Positions 52,949-64,000 of a stretch of DNA of 64,000 nucleotides are shown here, piece by piece. The notes under the pieces are model-generated. The model was not told the DNA's origin, made no database searches, and saw only the letters and a program-made list of their open reading frames with translations. The position numbers and the translations under genes were made by a program. Origin of the DNA: Clostridia bacterium (lineage in GTDB: Bacteria > Bacillota > Clostridia > Christensenellales > Pumilibacteraceae); NCBI GenBank assembly GCA_900767465.1, contig CAAGAW010000020.1, positions 89,268 through 153,267 of the forward strand, written 5' to 3'. Every line of letters begins with the position of its first letter. Positions within the stretch are counted from its first letter, which is position 1.

Positions 52949-54219
52949 TACATTTTACCTCCCGTGATAATATCGAGGATACGGCTGTCGGGGAAATATC
53001 TCGCGCTCGTATAGGTGCGGAGTTTGTTGGAGTTGGTAACGACCGGCATTTTCGCGCACAGCGGGTTGTTCATATACATAAGCGGGCAAATGTACGAAAC
53101 GACTACGCCCATTTCTTTGAGCCGCGCGGCGTTTTCGGTTGTTTCGAACTCTCTGATAACCGCGGGCGCGGACGTGAACACGGTCTTAACCGAAACTTTC
53201 TTTTTCCCCTTGACTTTGAGCGTTTCGGCGAGTTTGTCCGTCCACTCGTTGAGTTGCGAAAGCGTCATATGCGGACAACCCATAAAGCAAAGTTTGGGTT
53301 TCGCGTCCTTGTTTTTCCAGATGACGGGATACGAATTTTTGACGCGTTCGATTTCCGCGTCGTCGATAACGTAAGTCTGCGCGTCCGCCTCGATAAGCGA
53401 CCTTCCGCTGTCCTTGGCTTCGGGCGTGAGGTTTTCGACGTGGTAAAGTCCGACCGAACCGTTGGACGCGGTAGCCGCGCCGAAATCTTTGAGGTAAGCG
53501 CAAACGTCGGGAGTAAGTTCGTCGCCGAGGAACTTGTCGAGTCCGACGATATACGGCACGTCCTCGAGAACCTTCATACCGATCGCCGAACCGAGAAGTT
53601 GCGCTTCCGGCTTCGACGTGGTTTTTACTTCAACAATCCACTTTGCTTTTCTTCCCTCGTCGGTTAAAAGTCCGAAATACGGAACGTAGCCCACGATCGA
53701 GCCGAACATTTCGATAATGCCCGAGTTGCGGTTACAACGCGCGCCGAGAACCGAGTTTGCGTAGTTTACCGCGCTCGACTCCGCCCACGACAGAATTTCG
53801 CCTTTTTTCGGAGTATTGCCTACTTCGTCGAAGTAGCACGCGCAAGTGAACGCGTCGTCCGACAAAAGTCCGATCTTTTTTAGTTGTTCCTCGTACCTCT
53901 TTTGCGGACCGTACATAACCTTGAATACGATGTCCTGCAACAGGTTTTTAGGAACGTTTTTATCGAGCGGGCGCGGGTCGGCGGAAAACTTCTGCTTTGA
54001 CGTAACGCCCGCTTCGATAAGCCGATCCATAAGGTCGAACACGCCTTTTACGACGATTACGCCGAAACTCGTTACGATATGTCCGTACTTGCTTGTAACC
54101 GGTACCATTTTGGTTGCGCCGAACGTGTTGCCGTACATCACGAGCGTTTGCATGATTTTAGCCATGGTTTCGCCCCGGCTTCCGTCGAGGATCGCCTGCT
54201 GTTCTTTAGTCAGTTCCAT
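52948..54219 (-). CDS. Aconitase X catalytic (large) subunit, DUF521
   Basis: 423 residues. MELTKEQQAILDGSRGETMA, LVMYGNTFGATKMVPVTSKY, AESSAVNYANSVLGARCNRN, FMGCPHMTLSQLNEWTDKLA and ICPLMYMNNPLCAKMPVVTN with SNKLRTYTSARYF are AcnX large-subunit blocks. Cys 162, 315 and 378 or 388 are the best candidates for Fe-S ligands; the GARCNR Cys stands where Thr is common in other members. It acts with the small subunit as a hydro-lyase on a hydroxy acid. It starts 10 bases after the ene-reductase gene, so all three belong to one operon and probably one pathway. Confidence 0.88.
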   Translation of the reverse strand: MELTKEQQAILDGSRGETMAKIMQTLVMYGNTFGATKMVPVTSKYGHIVTSFGVIVVKGVFDLMDRLIEAGVTSKQKFSADPRPLDKNVPKNLLQDIVFKVMYGPQKRYEEQLKKIGLLSDDAFTCACYFDEVGNTPKKGEILSWAESSAVNYANSVLGARCNRNSGIIEMFGSIVGYVPYFGLLTDEGRKAKWIVEVKTTSKPEAQLLGSAIGMKVLEDVPYIVGLDKFLGDELTPDVCAYLKDFGAATASNGSVGLYHVENLTPEAKDSGRSLIEADAQTYVIDDAEIERVKNSYPVIWKNKDAKPKLCFMGCPHMTLSQLNEWTDKLAETLKVKGKKKVSVKTVFTSAPAVIREFETTENAARLKEMGVVVSYICPLMYMNNPLCAKMPVVTNSNKLRTYTSARYFPDSRILDIITGGKM

Positions 54220-54229
54220 ATTCCCCTCC

Positions 54230-56287
54230 TTAAATCTTCATCGCGACGTCCCATGCGCGCCATACAACGGTGCGAAGATTGCCTACGCCGTTGCAGTCGC
54301 CCACGAGTCTGATTCTGCCGCCCTTTTTCATTGCGGGCGCGGGTTTGTATCCGACGGACGAAATCACGCTGTCCGCTTCGATTTCGGTTTCTTTGCCGTC
54401 CTTGTCCGCGATAACCGCGCCTTTGTCGGTGATACGGACGAGTTTCGATTCGAGATGAACCTCGACTTCGTTGTGCTCGAAGTAATCGCGGAGGTAAGAC
54501 GAGTTGGCAAGGCAAACGCCTTTTACCGCAACGAGATCGTTTTTCATTTCGACGATGATCGGAGTCTTGCCGTTGCGGTGAAGGTCGAGTGCGATTTCGC
54601 ACCCCGAAAGTCCGCCTCCGACTACGATAACGCGGTCGCCGACCTGTTTTTCGCCGAGAAGGTACTCGCACGCCTCGACCGCTTTTTCCGCGCCTTCCAC
54701 GCGAAGTTTGTGGGGGGTCGAGCCGGTTGCGACTACTACGTAATCGTAATCTTTAAGCGTTCCGGGGTCGGTGACGGCGGTATTGAATTTAATTTCCACG
54801 CCGAGATCGCCGATCTGCTTGATATACCATTTGATAAGGTCGCGGTCTTTCTCTTTGAACGACGGCGCGGCAGCCGCTATAAACACGCCGCCGAGACGGT
54901 CGGTTTTTTCGAAAATCGTCGGCTTGTGTCCCCGAAGCGCGAGAACTCTTGCCGTTTCCATACCTCCCACTCCGCCGCCGATAATCGCGACGCGCTTGGG
55001 CGAAGTCGTTTTGACGATCTTGTATTTTTTACTCTGCATCGTACGGGGATTGAGCGCGCAACGAGCCATTCCGGCGTTGTCGGACAGGCTCTGATCGTTC
55101 GCCACGCCCTTGTAGTGACACATATTGAAACAGGCGTTGTGACAGCAGATACACGGCTGAATATCGTCCTCGCGCTCCTCCATAAGTTTGGTAACCCACT
55201 CGGGGTCGGTGAGAAACTGACGGGCAACTCCCACCGCGTCGATTTTGCCTTCCCCGACCGCTTTCGCGCCGGTTGCGGGATCCATTCTGCCCGCGCAGAC
55301 GACGGGAATATCGACGAACTTTTTGATGTGTTCGACTTCGGCGAGGTTGCAGTTTTCGGGCATATACGGAGCGGGGTGCGCCCAGTACCACGCGTCGTAC
55401 GTTCCGTTATCGCAGTTGAGCATATCGTAACCGGCTTCCTGCAGATACTTCGCCGCCATTTCGCTTTCCGCCATATCTCTTCCGACTTCGATGTAGTCCT
55501 CGCCCGGGAGCGCGCCTTTGCCGAACCCCTTGGTTTTGGACACGACCGAATAGCGGAGCGAAACGGGATAGTCGTCGCCGCACTTACCCTTGATCGCCTT
55601 GACGATCTCGACGGGGAAACGGTAACGGTTCTCGAAACTTCCGCCGTACTCGTCGGTACGCAGGTTGGTGTATTTCATCGTGAACTGATCGAGAAGGTAT
55701 CCTTCGTGAACCGCGTGGATCTCTACTCCGTCCACGCCGGCGTCTTTACACTTTTTCGCGGTAAGGGCGAACGCGTCGATCATTTCGCGGATTTCCTCGA
55801 CGGTGAGCGGACGGGATATGCAACTGTCGTCCCAGCGGTTAGGAGTCGCGCTCGCGCTTGCGGTAAGGTAAGACACGTCAAGCACGGGTTTGAGAATCGT
55901 ACCGAGCGCTTTGTTTTTTATCGCCTTGACCATAAGGTCGTTTATCGCGAGCGATCTGCCGAAACCGGCGGTGAGTTGTACGAACATTTTTGCGCCCGTT
56001 TTGTGCAGTTCGTCCATAAACTCTTTGAGTTTTTTGAACTTTCCGTCGCCTTTATACAGCCACTTGCCGAAAAGTATGTCGCGTATAGGCGCGATTCCGG
56101 GCAAAATGAGTCCGACGTTGTTTTTTGCGCGTTCGAGCAGAAACGCCGCCGCTTCGTCGTCGAAATGGTTCGGTTCCATCCAGCCGAATATGGACGTTCC
56201 GCCCATCGACGTCATGACGATCCGGTTCTTGATCTCGCAGTTGCCGATCTTCCACGGCGTGAACAGCGGCCGATATTGTTGTTTCAT
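54230..56287 (-). CDS. Fe-S/FMN/FAD ene-reductase (2,4-dienoyl-CoA reductase / BaiCD / enoate reductase family)
   Basis: 685 residues in the three-domain layout of this family. An old-yellow-enzyme FMN barrel occupies about 1-375 (EIKNRIVMTSMGG, EIHAVHEGYLLDQF, NLRTDEYGGSFENRYRFPVE). A 4Fe-4S binding segment follows, CICCHNACFNMC (Cys 379-390) with Cys 410. Then come an FAD Rossmann motif (VAIIGGGVGGMETARVLALR, about 433) and an NAD(P) Rossmann motif (VIVVGGGLSGCEIALDLHRN, about 560). Such enzymes reduce activated C=C bonds of enoates or enoyl-CoAs in anaerobes. It is the first gene of the AcnX operon, behind a perfect consensus promoter, with GGGGGAGG before the ATG. Substrate is unknown. 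Confidence 0.9.
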   Translation of the reverse strand: MKQQYRPLFTPWKIGNCEIKNRIVMTSMGGTSIFGWMEPNHFDDEAAAFLLERAKNNVGLILPGIAPIRDILFGKWLYKGDGKFKKLKEFMDELHKTGAKMFVQLTAGFGRSLAINDLMVKAIKNKALGTILKPVLDVSYLTASASATPNRWDDSCISRPLTVEEIREMIDAFALTAKKCKDAGVDGVEIHAVHEGYLLDQFTMKYTNLRTDEYGGSFENRYRFPVEIVKAIKGKCGDDYPVSLRYSVVSKTKGFGKGALPGEDYIEVGRDMAESEMAAKYLQEAGYDMLNCDNGTYDAWYWAHPAPYMPENCNLAEVEHIKKFVDIPVVCAGRMDPATGAKAVGEGKIDAVGVARQFLTDPEWVTKLMEEREDDIQPCICCHNACFNMCHYKGVANDQSLSDNAGMARCALNPRTMQSKKYKIVKTTSPKRVAIIGGGVGGMETARVLALRGHKPTIFEKTDRLGGVFIAAAAPSFKEKDRDLIKWYIKQIGDLGVEIKFNTAVTDPGTLKDYDYVVVATGSTPHKLRVEGAEKAVEACEYLLGEKQVGDRVIVVGGGLSGCEIALDLHRNGKTPIIVEMKNDLVAVKGVCLANSSYLRDYFEHNEVEVHLESKLVRITDKGAVIADKDGKETEIEADSVISSVGYKPAPAMKKGGRIRLVGDCNGVGNLRTVVWRAWDVAMKI

Positions 56288-57834
56288 TCTACTGCCTCCC
56301 CCGATTTTATTTTTGTAGATCAGTATAATTATAACTCAATATTCCGTGCTTGTCAAACGAGAAAACTGCCTTTCCGCCGCATTTTTTGTCGACAGAGAGC
56401 CGCCGCGGTGCGCAGAGCCTGCGCGGGCAATTGCTTGGACGGAGAGCCGCCGCCGGCGGGTAGTCTGGCGCGTGTACGTATCGTGCCGTGTCTATTTTAT
56501 AGGATTTCTCGGCGGTGAGCATGCACGGGCAAGGTGGCGAGCCTCCACGGGCGAGTATTTTGTCCGTGTACGCAAGTAAGTCTTCCCTTCCGGGAGATTG
56601 CCACGTCGCTGCGCTCCTCGCAATGACAAGGCGTTAAGGTCGTTCGCTTGGTTTATTATCCGTGTACGTTCGTCCTCGTTCCTATTGCAGGGGATTTCTC
56701 GGCGGCGAGCCACCGCCGGCGGGTATATGCAGCGTGCCGTTTCTATTGTATGGGATTTCTCGGCGGTGAGCATGCACAGGCAAGGTGGCGAGCCGCCACG
56801 GGCAAATAGGCTGGCGCGTGTACGTATCGTGCCGTGTCTATTGTATGAGATTTCTCGGCGGTGAGCCACCGCCGGCGAGTGTTTGGACGGCGAGCCGCCG
56901 CGGGCGAGTATTTTGTCCGTGTACGCAAGTAAGTCTTCCCTTCCGGGAGATTGCCACGTCGCTTCGCTCCTCGCAATGACAGTGGCGTTAAGAGTGTTCG
57001 CTTGGTCTGTTATCCGTGTTCGGGTGTCATCGTTTCTATCGCGGGTGATTTCTCGGCGGCGAGCCACCGCGGGCGGGTAGGCTGGCGCGTATATGCAGCG
57101 TGCCGTTTCTATTGTATGGGATTTCTCAACTAATGCCTCTAAATGACAAGAGTGTACGCAACCTATTAAGCCTTCCCCCTCGGGGAAAGGCATTAGCGGT
57201 TAATTATTTAAGACGTCATTTCGACCGGAGTAAGGGCTTTAACCCGAACGCAGTGGAGAAATCCCCCACGGAAGAAGTATTTTGTCCGTGTACGCGAGTA
57301 AGTCTTCCCTTCCGGGAGATTGCCACGTCGCTGCGCTCCTCGCAATAACAGTGGCGTTAAGAGTGTTCGCTTGGTCTGTTATCCGTGTACGTTCGTCCTC
57401 GTTTCTATCGCAGGAAATTTCTCGGCGGTGAGCCACCGCCGGCGGGTAGGCTGGCGCGTGTATGTTTCGTTCCGTTTCTACCGCAGGGGATTTCTCGACT
57501 GACGCTCGAAATGACAACGCGTACGTTTGGTTTTAAGGCGGACGAAGCCGTCGGTAGGGCGGGACGCCCTCGTCCCGCCGCATAGCGTGTGCGCTTGCTC
57601 TCGTGTCTTATTGTATGGGATTTCTCGGCTGTGAGCCACCGCCGCGTCGCGCCCCCAAGGGGGAAGGCATTAAAGAAGTACAACGTCCGTGTATGTTACG
57701 TTCGTCCCACACTTCCGCTTGCAATGACAAGAGTATACGCTCCTTACTCCGATAAGAACAGACTTTAAAAAGCAAAAACCGCCTCGCAAAAGCAAAGCGG
57801 CGCGCAAGTAGGCGATATTAACGGATACGATCAA
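56288..57834. repeat. Mosaic intergenic repeat field 4 (largest)
   Basis: About 1.5 kb of repeats with no supported gene. Family D hairpins (AAGTCTTCCCTTCCGGGAGA ... CGCAATGACA) lie at about 56577-56630, 56931-56982 and 57299-57352. An inverted family A element (GTCATTTCGACCGGAGTAAG) is at 57214, a family A hairpin near 57490-57513, and a family B hairpin at 57553-57580. TTTCTCGGCGGTGAGCCACC blocks occur at least seven times, linked by GTACGTATCGTGCCG-like spacers. The promoter of the ene-reductase operon occupies the first 70 bases. Confidence 0.85.
56328..56356 (-). promoter_or_regulatory. Consensus promoter of the ene-reductase/AcnX operon
   Basis: TTGACA (56356-56351), exactly 17 bases, TATAAT (56333-56328): a full sigma-A consensus, suggesting strong constitutive or repressor-controlled expression. 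Confidence 0.85.
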
Positions 57835-58740
57835 TCATTTGAAGTTACGGGAATAAAAGACTTTGCCGTCAAAGCCCTGAATCCGCTTGTCCGAATCGGC
57901 GCGGTCGAGGCGAACGACGGAGTAAGCGCAATATTCGGGGTTACGCTCGACGGAAATAAACCTTCTGTCGAGTTTTTTCGCGACTACCGCGGTAGTTCCG
58001 CTGCCGCCGAACGGATCGAGAACGAGGTCGCCGCTATCGGACGAGGCGAGAATAAGTTTTGCGATAAGTTTTTCGGGCTTTTGCGTGGGGTGATCGGTGT
58101 TTTCGGGCATCGACCAGTACGGCACGGTAATATCGTCCCAAAAATTCGACGGGCAGGTATCGCGGAATCTGACGCCGCCTTCTTCCCGCCAGTCTTTCGG
58201 TTTGCCGTTCTCGACGTAGGGCGCAATCACTTTGCGGCGGATTTTTACCGCGTCGAGATTAAACGTATAATCGTCCGAAACGGTGCAAAACCACACGTCT
58301 TCGAGCGAGTTTTTCCAGTTTTTCTTTGCGCCTCTGCCCTTTTCGCGCTCCCACGTGATACGCGAGCGCACGCGTAAATATCCGGCAAGTATCGGCGCGA
58401 TCGTGATCCCCGACAAGTAGTCGCAACACACGTACACCGACGCGGTCAGTTTAAGAAGCGGCAAACACGCCTCTATCCACCTGCGCGTAAAATCGGCGTA
58501 ATCACGCGCTTCCATGGACTTAAAAACCTTGCCGCCGTAATTTTTGGTAAGGTTATATGGCGGATCGACGATAAGCAAATCGACCGAACCGCGTTCGATA
58601 TATTCCGCCGCGTCGAAAAAATCGGCGTTTACGATCGCGTTGTCGTTTCCCTTTAAACCGCAAAGAGGAACGCACCGCCCCAAAGCAAGGCGCGTTTCCT
58701 CTTCGGAAAGCGAAAGGGTTTTGTTCCTGTTCGACTTCAT
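57835..58740 (-). CDS. Orphan DNA adenine-N6 methyltransferase, beta class
   Basis: 301 residues. Motif IV (DLLIVDPPYNLTKNYGG, about 55-70) precedes motif I (LVLDPFGGSGTTAVVAKKL, about 240-258), the order of beta-class N6-adenine methyltransferases such as CcrM or the DpnII-associated DpnA. The target-recognition part lies between. The recognition sequence cannot be read. No restriction endonuclease gene is nearby, and it starts 9 bases after gyrA in the same direction, so it is probably co-transcribed with gyrase as an orphan, housekeeping-like methylase. Confidence 0.85.
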   Translation of the reverse strand: MKSNRNKTLSLSEEETRLALGRCVPLCGLKGNDNAIVNADFFDAAEYIERGSVDLLIVDPPYNLTKNYGGKVFKSMEARDYADFTRRWIEACLPLLKLTASVYVCCDYLSGITIAPILAGYLRVRSRITWEREKGRGAKKNWKNSLEDVWFCTVSDDYTFNLDAVKIRRKVIAPYVENGKPKDWREEGGVRFRDTCPSNFWDDITVPYWSMPENTDHPTQKPEKLIAKLILASSDSGDLVLDPFGGSGTTAVVAKKLDRRFISVERNPEYCAYSVVRLDRADSDKRIQGFDGKVFYSRNFK

Positions 58741-58749
58741 GATTTTCCC

Positions 58750-61524
58750 TTATTCTTCGGTTGCTTCCGTCTCCTCGTCGTCCGTTTCCGGTCCTTCGAC
58801 CTCGTCGGGCTCGGAATCCGCGATAACGTCGTCGGCGGCGTTGACGATCTCGTTGCTTTCGAGCATATCGTCACCGTCCTCCGCGCCCTCTTCCGCCGAA
58901 ATTCCTTTCGCTTCTTCGGGTTCTGCGGGAACTACGGACACACCGACGATTTTGCCTTCGCCTTTGAGTCGCATGATTCTTACGCCCTTGGTGTTGCGCG
59001 AAATCTTGGAAACCTCTTCCGCGCTGATACGGATAACGATTCCGTTGTCCGCGATAAGCATCACGTCGTCCGTGGAGGACACGAGTTTGAGTCCCGCAAG
59101 TTCGCCGGTAACGTCGTTGAACTTGCCCGCGAGCGTTCCTCTTCCGGAGCGCGACTGAACGCGGTACTCGTCGAGGTCGGCGCGCTTTCCGAATCCGAAC
59201 TCGGACACGGTAAGGACTTCCTTTCTCACTCTCGGGGTTTCTTCGGCGGCATCTTCCGTTCCGTCCTGCAGTTCGGAATTCTCCGCTGCCGGCGTAACTT
59301 CTGCGGTCTCGGCAAGTTTTACTCTCTCTTCCGCCGCCGCTTTTTCGGCAGCCTCGGGGTTTGCGTCCCACGAATCGATAACTTCCATATTGACTACGCG
59401 TTCGTCGTCCGAAAGACGAATCGAGCGCACGCCCATACTCGTTCTGCCCGTGGCGCGCACGTCGGACGCGCGGAAACGAATACACATTCCGCCGCTTGAC
59501 GCGAGAAGAATCTCGTCGCCGCGCTTTGCGATACGGACGGAAATAAGTTCGTCGCCCTCGCCGAGCGTGATTGCGATTTTGCCGACTTTGCGGATAGACT
59601 CGAATTCTTTGAGCGGAGTACGCTTGATAAGTCCGCCGCGCGTCGCCATAACCAAAAATCCGTTTTCGCCCTCGCCTTCTTTTACGGGGATAACGGCGGT
59701 AACGCGCTCGTCGGGGAGGAGCGAAAGAAGGTTGACGATCGCTCTGCCGCGCGCGGTGCGTTCGGCTTCGGGGATACAGTATGCCTTCATTCTGTACACT
59801 CTGCCGCGGTTGGTGAAGAACATAAGGTCGTCGTGAGTACTCGTGATAAACATATTCTCCACGAAGTCCTCTTCCTTGGGCTTATGCGCGGTAACGCCCG
59901 CTCCGCCGCGGTGCTGAGCCTTGTATTCGGACACGGGCAAACGTTTTACGTACCCGAAGTGAGTCATCGAAATAACGACGTTTTCGCGCTCGATAAGGTC
60001 GGCGGCGTCGATCTCGTCGAAGTTTACGCAAATCTCGGTGCGGCGGGGATCGGCGTAGCGGTCGCGGATCTGGATAAGTTCGTCTTTGAGAACCTGACGA
60101 AGCATATCTTCCGAAGCGAGAAGCTGCTCGTAGTACGCGATTTTTTCCTGAAGATCTTTGTATTCGCCTTCGAGTTTTTCGCGGTCGAGTCCCTGCAACG
60201 CTTTAAGCCGCATATCGAGGATCGCCTGAGTCTGAACTTCGTCCAGCCCGAAACGCTCCATAAGCCGCTGTTTCGCGTCGTCGTACGAGGTGCGGATAAT
60301 ATGGATAACTTCGTCGATGTTGTCCTGCGCGATGATAAGACCTTTGAGAAGGTGAGCGCGTTCGCGCGCCTTATTAAGGTCGAATTTCGTACGGCGGATA
60401 ATGAGTTCTTCCTGAAAACTTATATACTCGTCGAGGATATGACGGAGCGAAAGTATTTTCGGCTGACGCTGATTGTCCACGAGCGCGAGCATATTTATCG
60501 AAAAACTCGACTGCAACGCGGTTTGCGCGAACAGGTGGTTGAGAACGACCTGCGGGTTGGCGTCGCGTTTAAGTTCGATAACTACGCGCATACCGTTGCG
60601 GTCGCTTTCTTCGCGAAGGTCGGATATGCCTTCGAGCCGCTTGTCCTTGACCTGATCGGCGATGTTTTTGACAAGCTGGCGTTTGTTTACCTGATACGGT
60701 AGTTCGGTAACGATAATGCGGGTGCGATGATCCTTGCCGTATTCCTCGAATTCGGTGCGGGCGCGCACTATTACCTTGCCTCTTCCGGTGGCGTAAGCCT
60801 GACGGATACCCGCCCGACCCATAATAATTCCCTTCGTCGGGAAGTCCGGACCTTTTACGTGCTGCATAAGGTCTTCGAGCGTGGCTTCCGGATTGTCGAG
60901 AACGCAAACGCACGCGTCGATGACTTCGCCGAGGTTATGCGGCGGGATATTCGTCGCCATACCTACCGCTATACCGGACGAACCGTTTACGAGAAGGTTT
61001 GGAAAGCGCGACGGCAGAACTCGGGGTTCTTTGCGCGATTCGTCGAAGTTCGGATCCCAGTCCACGGTATCCTTTTCGATATCGCGGAGCATTTCGTTAC
61101 AGATTTTGCTCATACGCGCTTCGGTGTAACGGTAAGCCGCCGGAGGATCGCCGTCCACCGAACCGAAGTTTCCGTGACCCTCGACGAGCATATATCTCAT
61201 CGAAAAGTCCTGCGCAAGGCGTACCATCGCGTCGTACACCGACGCGTCGCCGTGCGGGTGATACCGACCGAGTACGTCGCCCACGCAGGTAGCCGACTTT
61301 TTGAACGGCTTATCCGAAGTGAGTCCGTCCTCGTACATCGCGTAAAGAATACGGCGATGAACGGGTTTTAAGCCGTCGCGAACGTCGGGAAGCGCACGTC
61401 CGACGATAACGGACATTGCGTACTCGATATAACTTTTTTCCATTTCGTCCACGAGTTTGCTTTCCGTAATCGCCTGATTCGGGAAAGCGATATCCTCGGG
61501 CTTGTAATCTCTGTTATGTCCCAT
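58750..61524 (-). CDS. gyrA: DNA gyrase subunit A
   Basis: 924 residues. The catalytic tyrosine is Tyr 133 in [12 protein letters not shown], and the winged-helix region has [18 protein letters not shown]. The quinolone-resistance region reads [12 protein letters not shown], so the residue equivalent to E. coli Ser83 is Ala 94, while Asp87 is kept (Asp 98). The GyrA box in the C-terminal beta-pinwheel is [12 protein letters not shown]. An acidic linker (about 735-765) interrupts the C-terminal domain, and the last 50 residues are strongly acidic. It lies 12 bases after gyrB. Confidence 0.95.
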   Translation of the reverse strand: MGHNRDYKPEDIAFPNQAITESKLVDEMEKSYIEYAMSVIVGRALPDVRDGLKPVHRRILYAMYEDGLTSDKPFKKSATCVGDVLGRYHPHGDASVYDAMVRLAQDFSMRYMLVEGHGNFGSVDGDPPAAYRYTEARMSKICNEMLRDIEKDTVDWDPNFDESRKEPRVLPSRFPNLLVNGSSGIAVGMATNIPPHNLGEVIDACVCVLDNPEATLEDLMQHVKGPDFPTKGIIMGRAGIRQAYATGRGKVIVRARTEFEEYGKDHRTRIIVTELPYQVNKRQLVKNIADQVKDKRLEGISDLREESDRNGMRVVIELKRDANPQVVLNHLFAQTALQSSFSINMLALVDNQRQPKILSLRHILDEYISFQEELIIRRTKFDLNKARERAHLLKGLIIAQDNIDEVIHIIRTSYDDAKQRLMERFGLDEVQTQAILDMRLKALQGLDREKLEGEYKDLQEKIAYYEQLLASEDMLRQVLKDELIQIRDRYADPRRTEICVNFDEIDAADLIERENVVISMTHFGYVKRLPVSEYKAQHRGGAGVTAHKPKEEDFVENMFITSTHDDLMFFTNRGRVYRMKAYCIPEAERTARGRAIVNLLSLLPDERVTAVIPVKEGEGENGFLVMATRGGLIKRTPLKEFESIRKVGKIAITLGEGDELISVRIAKRGDEILLASSGGMCIRFRASDVRATGRTSMGVRSIRLSDDERVVNMEVIDSWDANPEAAEKAAAEERVKLAETAEVTPAAENSELQDGTEDAAEETPRVRKEVLTVSEFGFGKRADLDEYRVQSRSGRGTLAGKFNDVTGELAGLKLVSSTDDVMLIADNGIVIRISAEEVSKISRNTKGVRIMRLKGEGKIVGVSVVPAEPEEAKGISAEEGAEDGDDMLESNEIVNAADDVIADSEPDEVEGPETDDEETEATEE

Positions 61525-61536
61525 TTGTTTTCTCCG

Positions 61537-64000
<2,464 letters not shown>

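Noticed and set aside
56492..57193. Open frames of 60-230 codons in the repeat fields (also at 4431-4925, 16652-17182, 63440-63930)
   Set aside because: They translate the repeat units over and over, have no ribosome sites and vary with repeat copy number.
56385..57760. Possible CRISPR array because of many near-identical units
   Set aside because: Units are mosaic, of unequal length and spacing, contain hairpins of several families, have no regular unique spacers, and no cas gene is present.

Overview
The window reads as a chromosome fragment of an uncultured member of the Clostridia (Bacillota) with moderate GC. This rests on a long Gram-positive-type SRP RNA, a T-box leader, a ZTP riboswitch, a SpoVT-like regulator, class II GalT, strong AAGGAGG-type ribosome sites, TTGACA/TATAAT promoters and many ATGA start/stop overlaps. 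Christensenellales-like gut bacteria fit this gene mix, but the genus is inference. Standard code is used: TGA ends many genes. No tRNA, rRNA, phage, IS transposase or CRISPR array was seen.

Layout. 1-5500: edge of a MocR/GntR regulator divergent from an ECF S-component and a membrane-anchored metallophosphoesterase; galT with an RluA-type pseudouridine synthase; then a repeat field. 5507-9890: a SAM methyltransferase coupled to ileS, with the SRP RNA gene upstream. 10024-10938: an AT-rich cassette of a PH-domain membrane protein and a divergent XRE repressor with two visible operators. 11488-16645: rnr, secG, spoVT, a DUF1934-like gene and murC. 17653-25378: an intracellular GH10 enzyme with a divergent AraC regulator, an alpha/beta-hydrolase-like protein lacking its nucleophile, signal peptidase I, DegV, rsmG and a polysaccharide deacetylase. 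25457-27280: TrpB2 behind a Trp T-box and a 16-residue Trp-containing leader peptide. 27319-34234: a 952-residue membrane-anchored protein, then a five-gene operon (DMT exporter, cyclophilin, QueT, heavy-metal exporter, TcdA). 34291-38204: an unassigned glycyl radical enzyme, its activase and a divergent AraC regulator.

39225-50767 is a nine-gene purine operon, purE-C-F-M-N-O-H-D-L, behind a ZTP riboswitch. PurH lacks the IMP cyclohydrolase domain and a PurO-type cyclohydrolase supplies that step, so the operon carries most of the route from PRPP to IMP (purB and purK are not in the window). 50914-56356 holds a sugar-isomerase-like protein and a three-gene operon joining an Fe-S/flavin ene-reductase to both halves of aconitase X, a plausible dehydration-reduction route for an unknown hydroxy acid. 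57835-63459 is gyrB-gyrA followed by an orphan adenine methyltransferase.

The gaps between operons are filled with short mosaic hairpin repeats. Several families share a TGTC/GACA foot, and their closing stems differ by compensated changes. The best leads are the AcnX/ene-reductase operon, the atypical glycyl radical enzyme, two promoters placed so that the mRNAs should be leaderless, the leader peptide after the T-box, an acetyltransferase interrupted by one in-frame TGA, and the REP-like repeats.
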